Part shown: positions 58,101-64,000 of the stretch, piece by piece
Position numbering within the stretch: position 1 is the first letter of the stretch
Layout: each line of letters starts with the position of its first letter
NCBI GenBank assembly: GCA_014607495.2
Contig: CP053157.1
Span: 7,750,001 to 7,814,000, forward strand
Direction of reading: 5' to 3'
DNA from: Carposina sasakii
Lineage: Eukaryota > Arthropoda > Insecta > Lepidoptera > Carposinidae
Length of the DNA stretch: 64,000 nucleotides
Translations under genes and position numbers: made by a program
Notes under the pieces: generated by a model
The model's input: the letters and a program-made list of their open reading frames with translations, nothing else
What the model was told of the DNA's origin: nothing
Databases searched by the model: none

Positions 58101-61100
58101 ACATTTTCAAAAAATGCCCGCCATTTCTTATTTTATTAAATTGAACATGACAGTGGTCAACTACTGGTACGTGGTTTGGCACTGGCACACCCATCCTAAT
58201 ATAAAATTGTTGTGTATAGGTTGTCACTAAAAATTGTTTATTAATAGGTACAGATAATAATAATAATAATAAGCCCGCAGGGCAGTTTGTGGCGAGCTGT
58301 TGGGAGGTAGCTTTCCCACGGACCTGAAGTGCTCCCGGGGGAAGACCCTGTTCCTCATCTCCAGCGCCGGAGTGAGATCTGACGAGGAACAGTTCCCCCA
58401 CCTCTGCCTTGCCTTCGCCGGCTGGGCAGAGTGGAGTCTCGAGAGCTATGACAGCTCTAGGGTGGACGTGCCCATCCGTAAATGGCGAGTTGGCTTCAGT
58501 TTAAAGTCCAGGGGCACCCCTCCACCCTAGCCGCTCACCAAATGTTGCCCCCTTTGACGCTCCGTGCGTGCAGCCGTTTCAGGGGGCCCATGAAATGAGT
58601 TGGCGAGTCACCGCCTACCACCTAACAATTATGAGACGTGGTTGTAATGGCAGGTGTCCGTTAGTCTCCTTCAATAGCCCGATTTTTCAACCCCACCCAA
58701 AATTCAGCCCCATAGCCCATGATCTTGTTTCCATCGCATGACACAGCTCTGCACTCCAATAGTCTTGCACATGGCGGGGACCATCGCCGGGTGTATCATA
58801 TTGTGCGTTCGGCTATGGTATCCGCCATGTGTATCCTACACCATATTAAAGTTCTCTTAAAAGGGCCTCTACATCTTGGCTACGGCCCGATGCACGCCTC
58901 TCAAAGGACCGGGTCTCTGTAGTCCCGAGAATTTCAAAAGAGATACAAATAATAATAATAATATGTCTTTATTTTCTCACCACAATGTTGCATCTTAAAT
59001 TACATAGCAATATTACATTGTTATTTTCTACAAGTTAGCAAACTGCGGAGAGACTGGAGCCTAAGCTATTAATAAAGTATTCATTAAATCAATGAGATAA
59101 CTCAAAATATGGGTAAAATTTTATGTTTTTACTCCTTTTATGAAGAGATTTTGAAGGCCAAATATTCTGGTGTAATCCTTTTTAACAGTGGTTCCCAAAG
59201 TGGTCCAGGTGGACCCCCAGGGGTCTACGGGAGACTCGACGGGGGTCTACGTTGGCGTGAAAAAATTGAGGTTCACAATTAATTTGCATGTGATGTAGGC
59301 CTGTAGGGGGTCCACCAGAACCAGTAAACTTTTGAAAGGGGTCTACGAGAAATAAAAGTTTGGGAACCTCTGTTTTAAATGAACAAGTTGAGTTTGCTTC
59401 TCCACTTTTAAATTCAATTGCTAGAGGTAGTGTCTGATTTAATTAATATTATAAATAAATAACCTAAGTATGTAATGGCTTGTCAATGTCAATAACAATT
59501 TTTGTTTGTTGGCAATGGAATATGTTCTTTTCCTTGTTTTCCTTTGCTAATTTATCAATATTTTGGTGAATTTTTGAAATTTTTCATTGAAATTTAACTA
59601 ATTCACTCAATACTATTTGGTTTGTGTGCACAAATAGTATCTATTTATTTTAAATATAAATAATGGTGGGTAATTATTTATATATTTTTAAAAATTTTAA
59701 AATTAGTAGTGGGTACTTAATTTTGTGTAGGTAATGTGTTGGGTTTTAGAGTTTCATAATAATTAGTGGTTTACAAATTTATAATAATCCTGAGGATGCC
59801 ACGGTTGTTGGCGAAACATATGTATATTATAAATCTAGTTTTTGATTTCGGAATAGTGCAATGTATTGTCTTGCATGCTAGGTGCTCGGATCTGGTTTCT
59901 CGTGGCGATTGTAGTTAGTCCAAGTGCCTGTTTTCGCAGTTATGAGTTATCAGATCCGAGGGTCAGTGGAGGGTGTAGGGCCCGGTGGTGGGCGCACCCA
60001 TAGTGAATCCTTTTATGTTATAAAATTATTAATAAAGAAATGGAAAAAAATCTTCACCCGAGTGGGAATCGAACGAATGGGAACGACCACTGCATACCGT
60101 GCCAGCCGCTCTAACCACTGAGCTACCTGGTCAATTACTCGGATGACGAATTTTACCATCTCTTTTCTAAATTACATATTGGCAACGTTATTTTTCACTA
60201 GCCAAATCTCGGCAAATAAATCCCTCAGCACAATGTTTAAAATCCTTTTATGTTGTAAATTTTTTCTTAAATTTTTTTAAACTTTTAAACATTATTTTAA
60301 CATAACTTTGGTATTTACTAACCGATTTATGTTATTTTTGCACTATTCGGTTAGTATTTGTAATATCTTTCGAATAAAATATAAAAAACTGTTTTGCACC
60401 TATTGGGACGATGCCGATGTGATCTCGATGGGGATAATAATTTTACTTTATACATGTAGGTATAATGGGCGAAATGGGTTCTGGGTTCGAATGCTGGTGG
60501 ACGTTTCTATAGGCTAAAAGGTAGGGTCGGTCCTAAAGTATTCAGAATAATTCTATTTGCATGCGTAGTAAGATATGATGGGTAGGCTACACCTAGAGAT
60601 ACTCGTACTAGGCTAGTAAATTAATTTTACACACGATTTCCTACAATAAAGCCTCGAGCACACCGGATGCGTATGCGTATGCGTGCACGTAAGCATAGAC
60701 GTACACATACCTCTGAGTTTAATGTATGGAACTGTCACCGCTTGACCTCTATGCTTACCTCTACGCATACACATCCGGTCTGCCCGTGCCTATACAGTTC
60801 CGTACATTACAACTCAGAGGTACGAGTACGTCTACGCTTACGTGTAAGCATACGCATCCGGTGTGCTCGAGGCTCTAATGTCTGGAATACCTGTCATAAT
60901 TTTGAAATCTTAAAAACTTTATTTTGACAATGCCATGTCTACATTCGTGTCCAGGTAACCTAGAGTTGACCCGCGGCTCTGTCTGGTTGGCCGGCTACGA
61001 CATATCGCAGCAGACATCGTCTGCTCGCTCGCATATCGGATTATGTCCGCAGCATGACGTGTTATTCCACGAGCTAACCGTTCGCGAACATTTGGAGTTC

Positions 61101-64000
61101 TTCGCTAGATTGAAAGGATTGAAGGGGCGGGAGTTGAACGATGATGTCGACAGTATTATCGACAAGCTGGAATTGAATGAAAAGGTATTATTATTTGTTA
61201 CTAATTTTGGTTAAGCCTTAGGATCAATTTTATTATGGATCCAATTTATGTACGTAATTATAAAGCTACTGTGCTACATGTTATGATATTCGGTATTGCA
61301 CCATTTATCCTTTAAGAGGGGGTTAATGCCTGGTTCGCACTCATCACATGCTAATACATTATAGCAATGTGGAAAAGGCAAGCCGAGGCGAATTTGCGCG
61401 TTATCGAGATTAGTTTGGGTCAACAAGGGTTGACCGATTTCATATGTAAAAAAACATTGTGTTCTATAGCGAGACTATCCAGCCGGGGGTCTGTCTGGGG
61501 GCCAGAAGCGGCGCCTCTGTGTGGGGATTGCCCTCTCCGGGGCCACTAAAGTGGTGCTACTAGACGAGCCCACTTCGGGCATGGATCCGGCGTCACGACG
61601 CGCGCTGTGGGATCTATTGCAGCGGGAAAAACAAGGTTCGTATTACGTTTATAATACAATATTTTCTTATCCTTATTATATTTGTTATTTTAAATCACGG
61701 TTTGGGAGAGGCCTATGTTTGTTCAGTAGTGAACTTCTATGGCTAAAATGATGTGAAAAATGAATGTTATAAAATTATGATGTAATAATACAAATAGTCA
61801 CCCATTTTCACTTACAGGGCTAAACAAATTTGGATATACTGGAAATGCTCCCTATAGACGCCTGTTGGCATCACCAAAGTTATAGTTACATAATTTTTTT
61901 AAAACGAAAAACCGACTTCCTCCCAAAACTCGAGCTTACTAAAGTAAAATTTTACTAAAGGGAAAATATATATTGCGTTAAGCCGTGTACGACGTTTAGA
62001 AGGCATAATATTGTCAGTAATGCCAGCAAATGATTAAATAGGCCACATGAAAAAAGAGAGAAATGATTAGGCTTCGAAACTTTACGTCTGACAATATATA
62101 AGCAACATATAATTACACTCCTTCTTCCCGCCCTGTTCCCAATCATTTGGGGTCGGTGCAATATGTAGGTACTCTTCTTTAAGTCATCCCTATTATCCGT
62201 TATCTCGTTATTCTCATGTCTACCTCTTCCTCTATAACCATCTTACTTCGGACACGGCTTAACGCAACATATAATTACACGACTTAACACAATTATCTTA
62301 ATCTTCATAAGCCTATTGCAGTCCACTACTGGACGTAGGCTTCCCCTGCCATAGGGGGATTTTGTTACTAAAAAGTTCCACTATCTGTTTTTCGGCGGCT
62401 CCATCATCAGACCCTCGTTTCCTTTATATTATGTGTAGCTAACCAAAATTCTTTATAAAAATCAAAAAACGGACTACTCGTGCCTATTATATTTGAGGAT
62501 ATCCCTAGATTCCTTAGAGATTCCATTATCAGATGTTATGTTTTATACAGGATGTTTTTTCGTCGCCACCATTAACGAAGGGTACGTACTCTATACATCA
62601 AATAAAGTAAGTTTATGCCAAAAAAAATGCTGGGAAACGATGTAAATTTAAAAAAAAAAATTTAAATTACTTAATCGGGCGAAATTTGTAGTGTCCAGTG
62701 TTTATGCTAGTTTTTTCATAGACAGATATTAATTATTTCTCGTGAAAAAATCTTGCTACGCGCGTCAATGTGCATTTATGCAGAAAAACGCCATCTATTT
62801 ACTCAACTTTGGACCCTAATATTTTGGAAACCAGACACTTCCCAGGTATGCTTCCATGGAGAAAAATGATCGTGATGATGAGGAGATTCCGTAGTTTTCG
62901 GGAACGTTGACGACCAAAAATCATCCTGTATGTAGGTGACTAAAACCCTCAGTAAAAGTGTTAAAACAGACTACATGTGCCTACAATATTCGAGGATTGC
63001 CCTCGATTTCTCCAAGATCCCATCATCAGATCCTGATGTGGTGAATATGGGACCAACCTGGAAGTATACCATGAGCAACTAAAAAAAAAATTGAAATCTG
63101 TTAAAAAAAAACAGGCGAATTGATAACCTTTTTGAAGTCGGTTAAAAACATATACCCTATAGTAATATTGGAAATTATATTGATCTTATACAAATTTTTG
63201 ATAATGTTTTAGCGCACAGCTTAAGTTATCGAAATGTTTATCAGATAGACAATCTTTGTAAAGTATTTAATTATGATAATAAAATAGGAAATAATGACGA
63301 TGTGTTTTATGACTAAGACTGGTACCTAATCTCACGAGACTCAGATATGACGTTAGCAAACGTGCAGACGACGGCTAATTCAGTCGATCCGAAAGCTCTG
63401 CTTAGACAATTATGATTCATGCGACAAGATGCAAGTATACGAAAAGTAGCCGTAGCATGAGGTGGGTGATATGAGACAGATATATCTTACATCTAAGTCC
63501 ACAGAGATATACAGGGTGTAACAAAAAGGGTATGTAAAGAGAAAAGCTATGTAAATAGCCCACTAAAAGGAACCTATCCACAAAATATCTGACTCAAAAT
63601 CATATATTTATTTTTCAAGATAGTATGGAGAATTTCTGTACAACTCGGGAATGTTCTTACAATATTGAAAAATAAACATGACGTGATTTAGAGTCTCCAA
63701 TTTTGAAAATAGGTTCTCTTGTGGGCTATTTACGTAGCTTTTAGCTTGACATAACACCTTACCTTATGTAACATTCTGTATATAATATCTGTATTAACTA
63801 GACAATATGTGTACCTTGCACATAAAAAGGTACTTGGTGGAGTAGTAAGCCGTTCTCGAGTTAGGGCTGAATTTTCATTAAAAGCTTACACTCCCTTTTT
63901 ACACGCGAAATATATACATTTACTTTGCCTAAACTACTTATCATTACTTACTACCTCTGACAAACTATATATTTTTATATTTCTCTCTAGGCCGTACAGT
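40179..64000 (+). CDS. ABC transporter subfamily A, ABCA3-like, 5' half (12 exons plus start of the 13th; partial)
   Basis: This is a full-size ABCA transporter that moves lipids across membranes using ATP. Exons: 40179-40417, 42758-43092, 43171-43344, 43782-44041, 44317-44427, 47016-47160, 48163-48336, 48903-49118, 49499-49575, 51459-51588, 60955-61184, 61470-61635 and 63991 onward. All borders are GT-AG and phases join through 2,267 nt (about 755 aa). TM1 lies near residue 45 ([16 protein letters not shown]). A large extracytoplasmic loop follows to about 290, then the membrane helices of TMD1 to about 530. NBD1 has Walker [10 protein letters not shown] (606-614), Q-loop CPQHD, signature LSGGQ (705-709) and Walker B VVLLDEP (Asp729, Glu730). 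The exon at 63991 begins GRT, as in the family's GRTILLTTH. The block [15 protein letters not shown] matches ABCA3. The usual length is about 1,650 aa, so TMD2 and NBD2 must lie beyond the window. ABCA2-type relatives bind Bt Cry2 toxins in moths; I cannot say whether this is that paralogue. Confidence 0.92.
40700..40800 (+). mobile_element. RTE LINE 3'-end fragment in ABCA intron 1
   Basis: CCCTGGGGGAGGCCTACGTC, then CAGCAGTGGACTGCAATAGG and a GAAGAAGAAAAAG tail are the 3' end of an RTE-like LINE. Confidence 0.65.
41044..41148. repeat. Dispersed repeat in ABCA intron 1 (inverted partner at 47.4 kb)
   Basis: GAGTGCGTTTC at the start and ACTGCATACAAAAAATGTTA, then GTTCCGAAATCAGGCATAGG at the end, are found inverted at 47395-47515. 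The second half also occurs at 2670-2710. Confidence 0.65.
42040..42254 (-). mobile_element. Helitron-like element, minus strand, in ABCA intron 1
   Basis: The plus strand begins GCGGCCGCCCGCGACTTCGT and ends ACAGTGACACGGATTTTTTA, then TATATTAAGAAGA. On the minus strand this is a TC(TTCTTAATATATA)-type 5' end and a GC-rich 3' end. The same element is inserted in composite copy F at 54921-55226. Confidence 0.65.
42254..42570. mobile_element. Foldback MITE with about 80-bp TIRs in ABCA intron 1
   Basis: ATTTAGCGGCTAAAT and about 65 further bases (including CCTGCCCTTATC and GCGCAATATTATGGTTT) return inverted at 42490-42570. It has no coding sequence. Confidence 0.75.
43355..43515 (+). mobile_element. 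Degraded Helitron-like fragment in ABCA intron 3
   Basis: TCTAATGTATAACATTCTCG matches the 5' end at 38940, and GAGGAGCCGCGGGCAATAGT is a typical degraded 3' end. Confidence 0.5.
44776..45500 (+). pseudogene. THAP-domain exon pair inside ABCA intron 5
   Basis: Exon 1 (44776-44852) reads [14 protein letters not shown], then [12 protein letters not shown], and ends at a donor (CG|GTAAAT). Exon 2 starts at 45330 after GGAATTTTAG, in matching phase. It continues [20 protein letters not shown], then [18 protein letters not shown]. Together they make a full C2CH THAP zinc finger (C-x4-C ... C-x2-H, with the conserved W, FP and HF). THAP domains bind DNA and occur in P-element-type transposases and their domesticated relatives. 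After about 45480 the frame runs into a (TTTA)n tract and no transposase body is visible, so it is probably a truncated copy. It is on the same strand as ABCA. Confidence 0.6.
45790..46130 (-). pseudogene. Unrecognised coding-like remnant in ABCA intron 5
   Basis: On the minus strand, [20 protein letters not shown], then [10 protein letters not shown] and a stop, are followed in the same frame by [20 protein letters not shown] and [20 protein letters not shown]. Composition looks protein-like and has a CxxxxC pair, but I do not recognise the family. It is probably from a transposon. Confidence 0.25.
46512..46815. mobile_element. TIR MITE (GAGAGCGAGATG family) in ABCA intron 5
   Basis: Left GCATGAACTTGGTGAGAGCG and right the inverse CGCTGTCACCAAATTCATGC. 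Same family as 2700-3047. Confidence 0.65.
47395..47515. repeat. Dispersed repeat, inverted partner of 41044-41148
   Basis: Inverse of the intron 1 repeat, from CCTATGCCTGATTTCGGAAC to GTGAAACGCACTCT. Lies in ABCA intron 6. Confidence 0.6.
47930..48060 (-). mobile_element. RTE LINE 3'-end fragment in ABCA intron 6
   Basis: ATCATCATTATCATCAGC, then TTGCAGTCCACTGCTAGACG and TAGGCCTCCACCAGGGCACG: inverse of the RTE 3' end seen at 40.7 kb. Confidence 0.65.
49921..50509. mobile_element. Palindromic MITE with 110-bp TIRs and TA flanks (ABCA intron 9)
   Basis: The arms 49921-50030 and 50400-50509 are nearly perfect inverted copies (CAGTGTGTTTGGTAATGGAC at the tip, GGAATAGCG at the inner end). TA lies on each side (49919-49920, 50510-50511). 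The interior (about 370 bp) is AT-rich without an ORF. TA target and CAGTG tips suggest a Tc1/mariner-type non-autonomous element. Confidence 0.85.
50570..50817 (+). mobile_element. Helitron-like 3' portion in ABCA intron 9
   Basis: Shares GCAGTTTTCAGGAATA, ACTTAACATATAGGCTACTT and the terminal CGCGGACGGAGTCGCGGGCG with 26200-26408; the end reads TCCTAGT. The 5' end is missing or diverged. Confidence 0.6.
50818..50892. repeat. GTCGGC-rich simple repeat
   Basis: Variants of TAGTCGGC and CGACTAATCGGC alternate on both strands over about 75 bp. Confidence 0.55.
51866..53512 (+). mobile_element. Composite TIR element, copy E (ABCA intron 10)
   Basis: Full-length copy with TTAACCGACTTC at 51866 and GGAAGTCGGTTTTTCGTTTT ending about 53512. 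The LINE-like ORF (52618-52986) stops after [11 protein letters not shown] because of the same 2-base deficit as copy B; its continuation is in another frame at 52943-53149. Confidence 0.85.
54400..55059 (+). pseudogene. RTE-like LINE C-terminal ORF, best-preserved copy
   Basis: The frame is open for 219 codons, of which roughly the first 173 are element sequence (through [10 protein letters not shown]) and the rest comes from the inserted Helitron-like DNA. It reads through [20 protein letters not shown], where other copies are shifted. It holds post-RT LINE motifs but neither an endonuclease nor the RT catalytic core. The following C2H2 segment (about 55239-55333, [13 protein letters not shown]) is in a different frame and has lost its first residues. 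Confidence 0.7.
54921..55226 (-). mobile_element. Helitron-like insertion in composite copy F
   Basis: Begins AGCGGACGCCCGCGACTCCG and shares CTATCCTATCATCTAAGTTG, then ACCAAATTACATATATATGC, with 42130-42254. Inserted without an evident duplication. Confidence 0.7.
55840..55935 (+). mobile_element. RTE LINE 3'-end fragment in ABCA intron 10
   Basis: GAGGGAGGCCTGTGTTCAGC, then AGTAGATTTCTCATGGCT, corresponds to the RTE 3' end GGAGGCCTATGTCCAACAGT at 21975. It is diverged. Confidence 0.55.
56347..58198. mobile_element. 1.85-kb TIR DNA element with repeated subterminal motif (ABCA intron 10)
   Basis: TAGGATGGGTGTGCCAGTGC, then CAAACCA, at the left returns inverted at the right end (58172-58198). 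If TA is the target, the element runs GGATGGG...CCCATCC. Variants of TGGTCAACTACTGG occur at about 56575, 56600, 57578, 57621, 57757, 57795 and 58153. There is no ORF long enough for a transposase. A further MITE is nested at 57145-57531. Confidence 0.7.
57145..57531. mobile_element. MITE nested in the 1.85-kb TIR element
   Basis: CTTTAGGCGCAAATTGTCAA at the left and its inverse TTGACTATTTGCGCCTAAAG at the right. The inverted similarity extends about 90 bp (CGCAATCAGTCAATTTCGCA and CGGTTAT). Confidence 0.75.
58252..58955 (+). mobile_element. About 700-bp GC-rich element flanked by (AAT)n, plus copy
   Basis: Inverted counterpart of 26616-27312. A frame at 58300-58530 ([20 protein letters not shown], then [16 protein letters not shown]) is open for 76 codons and partly shared with the other copy. 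It starts GCCCGCAGGGCAG and ends CCCGAGAATTTCAAAAGAGA with AAT repeats on both sides. Confidence 0.6.
59186..59372. mobile_element. hAT-like MITE (187 bp) in ABCA intron 10
   Basis: CAGTGGTTCCCAAAG at the left and TTTGGGAACCTCTG at the right, the classic tips of hAT elements. TTTTAA(A)-type sequence lies on both sides, consistent with a decayed 8-bp target-site duplication. GGGGGTCTACG-type repeats lie inside. Confidence 0.8.
59935..60135 (-). mobile_element. tRNA-derived SINE or tRNA pseudogene
   Basis: On the minus strand CCAGGTAGCTCAGTGGTTAG, then AGCGGC, is a good A box (TAGCTCAGTGG), and CGTTCGATTCC at about 60066-60076 is a near-perfect B box, spaced as in a tRNA gene. The linked body at 59938-59992 recurs at 9.95 and 44.24 kb, favouring a SINE over a lone tRNA pseudogene. 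Confidence 0.65.
60651..60877. mobile_element. Palindromic foldback element just upstream of ABCA exon 11
   Basis: GCCTCGAGCACACCGGATGC at the left and its inverse at the right (to 60877); arms of about 80 bp with some mismatches and GCGTATGC/GCATACGC runs. It lies 77 bp before exon 11. Confidence 0.75.
61680..61760 (+). mobile_element. Small RTE 3'-end fragment in ABCA intron 12
   Basis: GGGAGAGGCCTATGTTTGTT, then CAGTAGTGAACTTCTATGGC, is a diverged RTE 3' end. Confidence 0.45.
61888..63146 (-). mobile_element. Composite TIR element, minus-strand short copy (ABCA intron 12), interrupted
   Basis: TTTTAAAACGAAAAACCGAC at the left and TTTTTGAAGTCGGTTAAAA at the right are its termini. The LINE-like ORF is absent, as in the copy at 16815-18562. 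A TA-flanked MITE is inserted at 62548-62938. Confidence 0.75.
62548..62938. mobile_element. TA-flanked MITE, uninterrupted copy (391 bp)
   Basis: CAGGATGTTTTTTCGTCGCC at the left and GACGACCAAAAATCATCCTG at the right, with TA on each side (62546-62547, 62939-62940). The host composite element elsewhere reads TTTTATATGTAGG, giving the empty site. Related copies: 18948-19577, 23600-23836, 29735-29935. Confidence 0.8.
63150..63318 (+). other. Short coding-like remnant, unrecognised
   Basis: A frame directly after the composite element reads [20 protein letters not shown], then [20 protein letters not shown] and ends NNDDVFYD before a stop. Composition is protein-like but no domain is recognised and both ends are unsupported. 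Confidence 0.2.
63508..63775. mobile_element. TA-flanked MITE, CAGGGTGTAAC tips
   Basis: ATACAGGGTGTAACAAAAAG at the left and the inverse of ATACAGAATGTTACATAAGG at the right, with TA next to both tips: a typical mariner-type MITE. Confidence 0.65.
63793..63957. mobile_element. Fragment of the GAGAGCGAGATG MITE family
   Basis: TCTCGAGTTAGGGCTGAATT, CCCTTTTTACACGCGAAATA and an AACTAGACAA-like start correspond to the interior of 2700-3047. The tips are missing. It ends 33 bp before ABCA exon 13. Confidence 0.55.

Noticed and set aside
60052..60133. Functional tRNA gene
   Set aside because: The boxes are present, but the acceptor stem cannot be paired convincingly and the linked body is repetitive, so a SINE is more likely.
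61367..61549. 60-codon open frame overlapping ABCA exon 12
   Set aside because: It is one base out of frame with the real exon (61470-61635), whose frame carries LSGGQ and the Walker B motif.
40179..64000. Naming the gene as the moth ABCA2 Cry2 receptor
   Set aside because: The family is clear but the paralogue cannot be decided without a phylogeny; the visible half resembles ABCA3-type proteins in general.

Overview
This window is nuclear DNA of an insect, most likely a moth or butterfly (Lepidoptera). It is AT-rich. Its genes are split by introns with GT-AG borders, most sequence between exons is nested transposable elements, and several repeats are of kinds typical of lepidopteran genomes: RTE and Jockey LINEs ending in (GATGAT)n or TGATTTGATTT, tRNA-derived SINEs with an (ATTT)n tail, TC...CTAG Helitron-like elements, and an abundant repeat with AACCGACTTC termini. 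There is nothing prokaryotic here: no operons, ribosome binding sites or CRISPR arrays.

Three host genes can be reconstructed exon by exon with consistent phase. (1) On the minus strand, 5389..6874, a complete 4-exon gene for RNA polymerase I subunit RPA43 (269 aa). (2) On the plus strand, 11291..16523, a complete 4-exon gene for mitochondrial ribosomal protein uS7m/mRpS7 (234 aa). These two are divergent and separated by about 4.4 kb of repeats. (3) On the plus strand, from 40179 to the window end, the 5' half of a full-size ABCA-type (ABCA3-like) lipid transporter: 12 complete exons plus the first 10 bases of exon 13, covering TMD1 and most of NBD1. Two of the genes serve ribosome production in different compartments (rRNA synthesis, mitochondrial small subunit) and the third is a membrane transporter. 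I see no functional coupling among them.

Layout: 1-5 kb, repeats and a 1.68-kb TIR DNA transposon with a transposase-like ORF remnant. 5.4-6.9 kb, RPA43. 7-11.1 kb, an array of 380-418-bp repeats, a LINE 3' end and SINE debris. 11.3-16.5 kb, mRpS7. 16.8-31 kb, deeply nested transposons, including a 785-bp TRIM-like LTR element, RTE, Jockey, SINE, Helitron-like and TA-flanked MITE insertions. 31.4-32.5 kb, a pseudogene of a cysteine-rich arthropod protein family. 32.7-38 kb, a tandem cluster of a composite TIR element carrying the 3' part of an RTE-like ORF and a zinc finger, including one copy whose sequence is interleaved. 40.2-64 kb, the ABCA gene, with introns full of the same families (a 9.4-kb intron 10 splits the nucleotide-binding domain) and a THAP zinc-finger exon pair in intron 5.

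The most unusual signals are the composite TIR element family (at least six copies in long and short forms), the interleaved copy around 36.3-37.3 kb (an assembly artefact or a template-switch product), the multi-level nest at 19.9-23.6 kb, and several long palindromic foldback elements. All family names come from reading the sequence; no database search was possible.
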